Assembly (NCBI GenBank): GCA_015066815.1 | Contig: SVNR01000002.1 | Span: forward strand, 1-64,000 | Length of the DNA stretch: 64,000 bases | Reading direction: 5' to 3' | From: Ruminococcus sp. | GTDB lineage: Bacteria; Bacillota; Clostridia; Oscillospirales; Ruminococcaceae | Shown: piece after piece, positions 17,940-24,465 of the stretch | Numbering within the stretch: position 1 is the stretch's first letter | Layout of the letters: each line of letters begins with the position of its first letter | Program-made: the position numbers and the translations under genes | The notes under the pieces: model-generated | Database searches by the model: none | What the model saw: only the letters and a program-made list of their open reading frames with translations | What the model was told of the DNA's origin: nothing

Positions 17940-19967
17940 TTAATCTCCTTTTAATACAGTTGTGATACGCTCCATACTCATTTTCCTCATCACAGCAGAA
18001 AAAATCAACAGTTCAGTCAGTACAATCAGAAGTGCGATAATGATATTGCACTTTACGAAAAAACTAAGAACCGAAATCAGCAGTATCACAGATACTTTGA
18101 AAACCATCCTATAGAAGAACACTGACCAGAACCCGTATCCGTTAAGCAACTTGACAGAAATATCCTTTGCCTGATGTATATAGTACAGAACAGAAGTATA
18201 AATCATCAGCACAATAAGGAAAAACAGATAAGTAAATGCTATAATGCTCTGAAAAACCAGAAGCTGCTTTTTCCCTTCAAGAACAATCATGAAATCATCG
18301 AAAACAGAAGGAGTTTCCAGAACGATGCGCTCAAGTCCGAATTCTTCAATGAGTGGATATATCTCCGCATAGGCATCCTGCGTCTGAGGACAATGAAAAA
18401 TCATATTTCCGCACATCCATGAGTATAGTGATTCTGCTGCCATCGGATCTACCTCTACCGGAGAAGTAACAATTATAATTACGTCTGTATAATATCCATT
18501 GTTTTCTTCACAGTCTGTTATATCAAAAGAAAACATCCGGCTTATGTCAGCGTCGTAGTACTGTATATTGACTTCCGACATCTCTATATGATAGTAGTTT
18601 CGGCATATCTTACTGATACGCTCATAATCATAGCTGTTTTCTTCAGGAAAAAGAATAGTCAGACGATCTGAAGGCAATTCTGAAGCGAGAATTTTATTAC
18701 CTTCAAAATCATATATATCACAGAATTCAACAAAATTATCATTAACCGTAATAGAAAGTCGTCCTTCAAACCCTTCTACACGTTCACCTAATCCTGATGC
18801 AAGAATACAGCCATAATCTTCATGAAGCTTCTGATAAAATCCTTCAATCCTTTCACGATATACATCCATATCCTTGTCCGGATCCTCCAGCAGAGTATAT
18901 GACGTTGTCTTGTAGTATCCCTCAAGTTTTCCGGCGTTTACGGAAATCATACGATAACCATTGTAGGCTTCCATTACAGATGGGAGCATCTGTGTAAGGT
19001 TTATCGTCAGAATAATAAATACAATAGTTTTCACTGCACACACAAATCTGAACAGATCCTTGCAGCTGCTCTTCCCTTTGATATCCTCCGCCATACTGCG
19101 TCCGGAATTGAACCAGAACGCCAGTACAAGAAGAACCATAGTGACAAGAAGGATAAAAAGCACCTTCGGAAGTATCACGCTGCAGAAAAATAATGATGAT
19201 GAAAACTCAAATATTATTCCAAGACACACAAAAACGACCAGCAGCATCACAGCAGCACACAGCAAAAATACAGGCATACAAATCCGAAGCTCACACAAAA
19301 CAATATCACGGTTGCTGTAACCGTGCGATTTTTTTACTGCGATATCATTTCGGCGTGTAAACGAATAATAAATCATTGTAATAAAGAAAAAGAAAAATGC
19401 CGAGCCAATAACAAACAAAAGGGACGACATATCATTTCCGACTGATTCTCCGACCTCTGTGCTTACCTGAATCGCTGCTTTGTTAAGCCCCTCAAAAATC
19501 TCTTCCATATGCTGATATTCAACCAACAGAGAAACAATGGAAATATCCAGTGACTGTGATTCTTCAACAGGATATATCGTCATCCTGTCACCAAACCAGC
19601 TGAAGCTATATAAAAGTCTTGATTTATCTTCTTTATAAACAGACAGCTTCTCACCCGGTCCTATTGCAGTGTTGCCGCCTTCAACGTGTAAACGTAAAGC
19701 TGATGGTACAGTATTAGTTGTGTAGTATATACTTTCATTTGGATTCTGCACAGAAATCAGAATATCCGAACCGCTGTCCGCAGCAATCTGCTTTAGTGTT
19801 TCAATAAATTCTGCGTTCGTCATACTTTCCGGAGCATGTGCAGTAACAACAACACGTCCGTCATTTATCGCATCCATATTATAAAAAGAAAACGCACAAA
19901 ACTCATAAAACAGAAACAACAGAAAGCTGAAAACAAATGAAATATAAACAAGAACTCTTTTTTTCAT
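17940..19967 (-). CDS. Bacteriocin-associated integral membrane protein (putative immunity permease)
   Basis: Membrane protein of 675 residues with one N-terminal membrane segment, a large extracytoplasmic region, a block of three to four helices (about 190-325), a second extracytoplasmic region (about 330-560) and a final helix block (about 570-670) containing the FtsX-like TYLFFLIVLMIYTSVLYY. Topology and the KKRVLVYISF start fit the DUF1430/TIGR01654 family of bacteriocin-associated, putative immunity proteins found next to lactococcin 972 genes (assignment from memory). It follows the bacteriocin gene by about 95 bases and is directly coupled to the ATPase. The substrate is unknown; self-protection against the bacteriocin is the usual hypothesis. 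Confidence 0.8.
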   Translation of the reverse strand: MKKRVLVYISFVFSFLLFLFYEFCAFSFYNMDAINDGRVVVTAHAPESMTNAEFIETLKQIAADSGSDILISVQNPNESIYYTTNTVPSALRLHVEGGNTAIGPGEKLSVYKEDKSRLLYSFSWFGDRMTIYPVEESQSLDISIVSLLVEYQHMEEIFEGLNKAAIQVSTEVGESVGNDMSSLLFVIGSAFFFFFITMIYYSFTRRNDIAVKKSHGYSNRDIVLCELRICMPVFLLCAAVMLLVVFVCLGIIFEFSSSLFFCSVILPKVLFILLVTMVLLVLAFWFNSGRSMAEDIKGKSSCKDLFRFVCAVKTIVFIILTINLTQMLPSVMEAYNGYRMISVNAGKLEGYYKTTSYTLLEDPDKDMDVYRERIEGFYQKLHEDYGCILASGLGERVEGFEGRLSITVNDNFVEFCDIYDFEGNKILASELPSDRLTILFPEENSYDYERISKICRNYYHIEMSEVNIQYYDADISRMFSFDITDCEENNGYYTDVIIIVTSPVEVDPMAAESLYSWMCGNMIFHCPQTQDAYAEIYPLIEEFGLERIVLETPSVFDDFMIVLEGKKQLLVFQSIIAFTYLFFLIVLMIYTSVLYYIHQAKDISVKLLNGYGFWSVFFYRMVFKVSVILLISVLSFFVKCNIIIALLIVLTELLIFSAVMRKMSMERITTVLKGD

Positions 19968-19997
19968 TGAAATTCTCCTGAAGTTATTAAAATCTGC

Positions 19998-20031
19998 AGA
20001 AGACCGGAACCAATTATGGCACCGGCCTTCT
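19998..20031 (-). terminator. Hairpin between bacteriocin and permease genes (attenuator or mRNA stabiliser)
   Basis: On the minus strand AGAAGGCCGG pairs with CCGGTCTTCT with one G-U pair, a fully paired 10-bp stem. It is followed by GCAGATTTTAATAAC, a weak T tract. It sits between the small bacteriocin gene and the large transporter gene, where a partial terminator would give more bacteriocin than transporter mRNA. Confidence 0.55.
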
Positions 20032-20062
20032 GTATCAATCAGATTGTAAAGCTATTATTTAA

Positions 20063-20386
20063 TTAGTCATGATCGTAATAGGAATAATCTGTCTTAGTGG
20101 ACCAGGCAATAGTAGCCTTTGCCCACGACGTATTATCATACTTAGTGCTTTTTCTGATCTGATGTGTTTTTCCATTCTTAACAGATGCACTATGCCATGT
20201 GGTGTAACCAAGAGTCATTGGAGAGTAGTGTGAATAAACATCACCTGCTATAATATTGCCTCCGCCATAATACCAAAAGCCGATGTCGGGGCTCCCAATT
20301 TTTGCACTTGCTACTGATACAGATGCTGTCGCAACAGTAGCTGCGAGCACAGCGATTGCTGCTAACTTCTTAAAATTAAATACCAT
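20063..20386 (-). CDS. Lactococcin 972-family bacteriocin precursor
   Basis: Small secreted protein of 107 residues. A typical Sec signal peptide (MVFNFKKL, Ala/Val-rich core) ends at VASA, giving a mature peptide of about 79 residues starting KIGSPDIG. The C-terminal half, with WHSASVKNGKTHQIRKS, SWAKATIAWSTKTDYSYYDHD, matches the lactococcin 972 pattern (HSATVVNNNTGRQGK, WAKATVGRNLTEKASFYYNFW in the type peptide, from memory). Lactococcin 972 is a non-lanthionine, Sec-secreted bacteriocin that binds lipid II and blocks septum formation in close relatives. The mature peptide has no Cys. ATG start with AAAGGAATAGGGAAG upstream. First gene of the minus-strand cluster with permease, ATPase, signal peptidase and lipoprotein. 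Confidence 0.8.
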   Translation of the reverse strand: MVFNFKKLAAIAVLAATVATASVSVASAKIGSPDIGFWYYGGGNIIAGDVYSHYSPMTLGYTTWHSASVKNGKTHQIRKSTKYDNTSWAKATIAWSTKTDYSYYDHD

Positions 20387-20504
20387 TTCTTCCCTATTCC
20401 TTTCTGAATCGATAATCCCGATTCTATAAAAAATTTGTGCTAATTGATCTCATCATAAGCTTTGAACAATCCATGCATTGAAAATTCAGGCACTATGATA
20501 TATC

Positions 20505-20562
20505 TTTAGCTATATGAAAAGCTAACACATAAATAAATCGCGCGCTATTTATTTATTTATGT
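20505..20562. promoter_or_regulatory. Palindromes in the bacteriocin upstream region
   Basis: Two inverted repeats lie 120-175 bases upstream of the bacteriocin gene: TTAGCT and AGCTAA separated by 8 bases (about 20505-20526), and ACATAAATAAAT with ATTTATTTATGT around a CGCGCG-containing loop (20527-20562). They could be regulator sites or a hairpin. No confident promoter for the bacteriocin gene could be placed. The rest of the 555-base gap 20387-20941 is very AT-rich and holds no gene I can support. Confidence 0.4.
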
Positions 20563-20892
20563 ATGCATTCATACCAACATAATTACAATCCTTGTAGAAT
20601 TACATCTAAAACAATACACAAGTCATCAATTTACCAATTTTTTTTATTATTATATCAGAAAAAAAATAATTAGTCAAGAATATTTATACAATATAATTTT
20701 TAATTGGATTTTTTCGTGAATTATAATATATTTCACCTAAAAATACACATTTATTCCGACAAAATCAATATTAAAAGTTTAGGTTCTTGAAAAAACAATC
20801 TCTCCGAAAAAAAGTACTTTTTAAAAAAAATATATCAAGGTATCATGTATATAATCCGAATTTAACTGACATTCTTCTTTATAAAAATCATA

Positions 20893-20921
20893 TTGCTATA
20901 GTTCATGTTATATGTTATAAT
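20893..20921 (+). promoter_or_regulatory. Promoter for the membrane protein gene at 20942
   Basis: TTGCTA (20893-20898), 17-base spacer, TATAAT (20916-20921). Confidence 0.55.
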
Positions 20922-20941
20922 ATTTACTATAACAAAAGGAC

Positions 20942-22495
20942 GTGGTAAAAATAAAGAAGCTAAGATTTTTCTGGTGTATAGCTATACTCGGAGTATGTAT
21001 CGCTTACTTTTTTGTCACTACCGTTGACAGTGTCTTCACGGTTCATGACGATATACTTACATATATGCAGGTGAAGCAGGGGGCACTATGGCAGACTGCG
21101 TTAAACGACGCGCGTCACGGCAGAATATGCCATATACCCATGACACTTCTTCTGTATATACCGTATCTTTTTAACTGTACCGTCGTTTTACGTATTTTCG
21201 GAACGGCGGCTGTTGTTTTTGATATGGCAGCACTGTATATACTTATAAAAAACAACTCCGACCGCAATACCGCCTACCTGTCATGCCTTTTATTCATCGC
21301 ATTTGCAGGGATCTCAAACCAGCATAACCTCCTTGTTTCCTATATAGCCGGACATCAGATACCTATAGGTCTTGTTCTGCTCTCCCTGAATGAATTTACT
21401 CAGTACTATGGAAACAAGCACCAGACTACGACGCTCATCAAAAGTGCCGTTTGGCTGTTTATTGCTTCTTTTCTCTATGAAGCATGTGCAGCATACATAA
21501 TTATTTTTCTGCTTATCTCGATGTACAAAAACAAAGGCAATATATTCGGAAACTGCCGTAAGATACTTTATGATACGCACTTTCATATACTGTTTCTGCT
21601 TATCTTTACTGTAATATATCTTGTATGGAGAAGCTTCTATCCATCAGACTATGACGGTGCAAATCTTTACTTCGGAAACATACCGAAAAGTATCATAACT
21701 ATGGTCATATACTCCTTGGGAATGACGCCGGGACTTCCTGCGTTTGCGATGCTCATAAAAAAGTACATCACCAAGGAAGAATTTTTCGAAGCCGCAACTC
21801 CTGCTATGCTGATTGTTCCTCTGCTCACAGCAGTAACTTTTTATTTTGTTTTTCCGAAAATCAAAAATCCTAAAAACAAAGGTACACTTGCTTTACTTTG
21901 CATAACCGCAATGCTTACTCCGAACATAATAATAAGCTTTACCCCCAAGTATGCGGAATGGACAAGCAAAAGCAGCTATTCATATGTAACGTCATACTAC
22001 AGCTACTTTTTCATGATACCACTTTTTCTTATTGTACTCAAAACTCTTTTCAAAAAAGAAACAAAAGCCGTACTCATAAGTATGAGCGTCATCGTTTTTG
22101 CAGCAGCATTTGCCGCAGCAGCAGGAAACACAGCATGGAACGTATACTTCGGAAAAAATCTTGACAGATACAGGGCTTTTGAAGCCTCAGTACAGGATGA
22201 TTTCTTTGATTCTCTTGGTGACAAAACAACAGTGTATATTCCTGATTATAAAGGTATTCATCATGACATGAATATTACAAAAGCCTTTGCCTCAATATAT
22301 ACGTCTTCGGATATACGCTTCACAAACAACCGGAACGAAATTGATTTTTCCGCACCTGTAGTTTTTCTTAAGTATGATCCGTCCTCAAAGACAATGATCG
22401 CCGGATCACTTGACAGCAGCTTTACAGCAAACGACACTTTTTACATATACGGAGAAAACAAATCTCAACCGGTAACTACTTTTGCTCTTGAATAA
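20942..22495 (+). CDS. Polytopic membrane protein of unknown function (GT-C-like topology)
   Basis: Membrane protein of 517 residues with roughly 10-11 hydrophobic segments and a soluble C-terminal domain of about 100 residues. After the first helix comes VFTVHDDILTYMQVKQG; an acidic pair in the first extracytoplasmic loop and the overall topology recall GT-C glycosyltransferases or polymer-modifying membrane proteins, but no family could be named with confidence. The GTG start given by the ORF track is only one base from AAAGGA, too close for normal initiation; an ATA nine bases later is better spaced, so the true start is uncertain. Single-gene unit with its own promoter and a long hairpin terminator. 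Confidence 0.65.
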   Translation: MVKIKKLRFFWCIAILGVCIAYFFVTTVDSVFTVHDDILTYMQVKQGALWQTALNDARHGRICHIPMTLLLYIPYLFNCTVVLRIFGTAAVVFDMAALYILIKNNSDRNTAYLSCLLFIAFAGISNQHNLLVSYIAGHQIPIGLVLLSLNEFTQYYGNKHQTTTLIKSAVWLFIASFLYEACAAYIIIFLLISMYKNKGNIFGNCRKILYDTHFHILFLLIFTVIYLVWRSFYPSDYDGANLYFGNIPKSIITMVIYSLGMTPGLPAFAMLIKKYITKEEFFEAATPAMLIVPLLTAVTFYFVFPKIKNPKNKGTLALLCITAMLTPNIIISFTPKYAEWTSKSSYSYVTSYYSYFFMIPLFLIVLKTLFKKETKAVLISMSVIVFAAAFAAAAGNTAWNVYFGKNLDRYRAFEASVQDDFFDSLGDKTTVYIPDYKGIHHDMNITKAFASIYTSSDIRFTNNRNEIDFSAPVVFLKYDPSSKTMIAGSLDSSFTANDTFYIYGENKSQPVTTFALE

Positions 22496-22507
22496 AAAAA
22501 CTGTCAT

Positions 22508-22551
22508 ACAGAAACGCCGTGTGTAACGCTTGGTACACACGGCGTTTCTGT
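22508..22551 (+). terminator. Long hairpin after the membrane protein gene
   Basis: ACAGAAACGCCGTGTGTA pairs perfectly with TACACACGGCGTTTCTGT (18 bp). The T tract after it is weak on the plus strand, so it may end or just protect the transcript. Confidence 0.65.
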
Positions 22552-22648
22552 AGCAAGTCAAAAAAGGCTTATGAGAGATTATAGTATTTGCAACTGATAA
22601 GGCAATTGTTATTGCCACAAATATAAAACTCCAATAATTAAAATTTGT

Positions 22649-22879
22649 TTATTCGTCCGTTTCTTTATAAATGGTTATTCCAAGTATCTTGACCTCAAAG
22701 CCATCAATATAGGGCTTTACGTCATCTACTCCTGGTGCAAGTTGATGAATTTTTGTAACCTCATAGATTAACGACTTATATCTGACACTTCCACCATCCT
22801 TTAAGTTCATACGAACAGGGGTTAACAAAATCGCTAGAACAATTATAATTGTAATTACCACAAAAGTCTTCTTTTTCAT
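22649..22879 (-). CDS. Small membrane-anchored protein, unknown function
   Basis: Protein of 76 residues starting MKKKTFVVITIIIVLAILL, one N-terminal membrane segment, then a soluble part with YKSLIYEVTKIHQL and a C-terminal FEVKILGITIY. Similar small proteins are common in Clostridia, but I know no function. The ORF track starts 7 codons earlier; the ATG at 22879 has AAGGAGTGTGATTGT in front and is preferred. The identical leader precedes the gene at 23819, and three small minus-strand genes (23819, 23328, 22879) are closely spaced, suggesting one transcript. Confidence 0.65.
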   Translation of the reverse strand: MKKKTFVVITIIIVLAILLTPVRMNLKDGGSVRYKSLIYEVTKIHQLAPGVDDVKPYIDGFEVKILGITIYKETDE

Positions 22880-22911
22880 ACAATCACACTCCTTCGCCAA
22901 ATTGGTATTGA

Positions 22912-23328
22912 TTATTCTTCTGCCACAAAAACCATATTGCCTTCATGGCATATCTCAACAATACATTCGCAATGCTGTCGATTTGTTAAAAGATATCCGC
23001 AATATTTTGTCATGTTATAGCCGTAGGTTTCATCCACGATAGAGAAACCAAATTGCTTATATCTATCAATAAAGTCTTTCAAAAACATTTTTTCGCCTGT
23101 AAATGTACCGACATTTCCTGTAAAACCGAGCAAATAAACGTAACTTAAATCCCATTGTACATTATGAAATTCCACATATCCATTTGGTTGTCCATAAGGA
23201 GCAGCAGTTTCAACTATACCGGATTGTGTTCTCATAACAATATTATTTTCTGTAATCTGAAAAGCAATCACATTCATGTCATGCAAAGAATATGTTGAAT
23301 TGATGTTATGACGAATGGTTCTTTTCAA
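22912..23328 (-). CDS. Hypothetical protein (cytoplasmic, 138 residues)
   Basis: Soluble protein without signal peptide or membrane segment, rich in aromatic residues (YVEFHNVQWDLSYVYLLGF). I do not recognise the family. The ORF track starts with ATG at 23343, but GGGAGGG lies inside that extension and points to a TTG start at 23328 (LKRTIRHN). It sits between two other small unknown genes in the same direction. Similar small clusters in Firmicutes sometimes hold toxin-immunity genes, which is speculation here. Confidence 0.55.
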   Translation of the reverse strand: MKRTIRHNINSTYSLHDMNVIAFQITENNIVMRTQSGIVETAAPYGQPNGYVEFHNVQWDLSYVYLLGFTGNVGTFTGEKMFLKDFIDRYKQFGFSIVDETYGYNMTKYCGYLLTNRQHCECIVEICHEGNMVFVAEE

Positions 23329-23363
23329 TTTTATCCCTCCCATTAAATTGGTTTATCTTGGGT

Positions 23364-23819
23364 TTATCTTGTTATTGTTAAGCAATAGAACGATGGCCTT
23401 TGGGTATACATCTTGTCTGGAGTATTCCAAATTACAGCTTTGTTAATCTCTTCAATATGTTCTGTTGTCAATTCACTAATAGAGATTGTTTTTCTGTGAA
23501 TAAAAGGTCTGTCCTCATATTCATAGTAATCCATTAACCATACATGCCAAAATTCAATGCTATCAGATTTCTGCAAGGCAGTTCTTATGTATTCAATAAT
23601 TTGTTTTGCTCTGCCTTTAGTATAGTCCCATTCAAGATAAACACCATAATTCTTATCGGTGTAATCCTTGACATTCTCAAACAAAATCAAAAAATAGTTA
23701 TCATCTGCATCACCATCATTTATCGTGCCTTTATCAATGTCTATTTTGACAGGGTAATTCTGTAATGGCGCAAACTCTGTCAAAGGCATATCCGAAGCAA
23801 TAAATCTGCACGCACTCAT
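23364..23819 (-). CDS. Hypothetical protein (151 residues)
   Basis: Soluble acidic protein (MSACRFIASDMPLTEF ... WHVWLMDYYEYEDRP) without membrane segments; family not recognised, although proteins of this type occur in Ruminococcus and Clostridium genomes. ATG start with AAAGGAGTGTGATTGT, a leader identical to that of the gene at 22879. First of the three-gene minus-strand group; upstream lies a dead phosphatase gene. Confidence 0.6.
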   Translation of the reverse strand: MSACRFIASDMPLTEFAPLQNYPVKIDIDKGTINDGDADDNYFLILFENVKDYTDKNYGVYLEWDYTKGRAKQIIEYIRTALQKSDSIEFWHVWLMDYYEYEDRPFIHRKTISISELTTEHIEEINKAVIWNTPDKMYTQRPSFYCLTITR

Positions 23820-23851
23820 ACAATCACACTCCTTTTCAAATTCTTACCGTC

Positions 23852-24094
23852 CTATCTTCTCTCCTCATGATCAATATACCATTTTAAAAACTCCTCAATA
23901 TATCGTTAGTGTGGTGTAATAACATCAATATCTATCATGGAATTCCGTCTTGAAAATTCGTTTAATAATGCTTCTAATCTTTTTTATTCCATATAATCAT
24001 TAACAATATATTCAAGAGGCATTCCTGATTTATGTAATAAAACAGCTGATAAGACTCCTGTTCTGTCTTTTCCTGATTGCAGAAATAAAAAAGA
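23852..24094 (-). pseudogene. Remnant of a tyrosine-specific protein phosphatase
   Basis: One minus-strand frame from about 24094 to a TAG at 23852 reads QSGKDRTGVLSAVLLHKSG, MPLEYIVNDYME, stop, KRLEALLNEFSRRNS, MIDIDVITPH, stop, RYIEEFLKWYIDHEERR. SGKDRTG is the P-loop core of the Y_phosphatase3 family (H-C-x-x-G-K-D-R-T-G). The catalytic Cys codon is gone (FLQSG in place of HCQSG), the N-terminal half is missing and two TAA codons interrupt the frame. It is therefore a decayed gene. An inverted-repeat element (24117-24263) abuts the truncated side and may have caused the deletion. Confidence 0.7.
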
Positions 24095-24107
24095 CAATAC
24101 CCGAAAT

Positions 24108-24263
24108 AACTTCTCCGCTTCACTTTGTTTTTGACACCGCTTCTTAAAAGGAGAGGCTTATACTACTCAAGATATAATTCAACTTGTACCTATAAGTTAA
24201 ATTCAGAGGAAAATATTGCTCTCCTTTTAAGGAGAGCTGTCAGCGAAGCTGACTGAGAGGTTA
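24108..24263. repeat. Inverted-repeat (MITE-like) element
   Basis: CTTCTTAAAAGGAGAG near 24130 is the near-perfect inverse (one mismatch) of CTCTCCTTTTAAGGAG near 24220, with about 70 bases between. The right side continues CTGTCAGCGAAGCTGACTGAGAGG, itself a GTCAGC/GCTGAC palindrome. Intergenic elements of this style are frequent in gut Clostridia genomes (from memory). No coding capacity. Confidence 0.55.
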
Positions 24264-24317
24264 CATTATAAGAGTAATTCATTTATTGGTTCAGCTGAAT
24301 AATAACACTCCGGATAA

Positions 24318-24352
24318 ATTTGTCGTTCACTATAGCTATAAGCCGATTATAG
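24318..24352. repeat. Partial copy of the dispersed intergenic repeat
   Basis: CGTTCACTATAGCTATAAGCCGAT combines the CGTTCACTATA arm and the AGCCGAT core found in the other copies (see findings). Confidence 0.45.
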
Positions 24353-24388
24353 CAAAAACATCCGGAAAAGTCAATGACACCAAAACCT

Positions 24389-24425
24389 AAAAGCCACTTT
24401 TGAATTAATATCAAAAGTGGCTTTT
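24389..24425 (-). terminator. Terminator after the GH74 gene
   Basis: AAAAGCCACTTTTGA and TCAAAAGTGGCTTTT form a perfect 15-bp stem around ATTAATA, 41 bases beyond the GH74 stop. Confidence 0.8.
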
Positions 24426-24465
24426 ATCTAACTTACCGCCTTAACGTAGGTTTTTTTGGAGCTTA

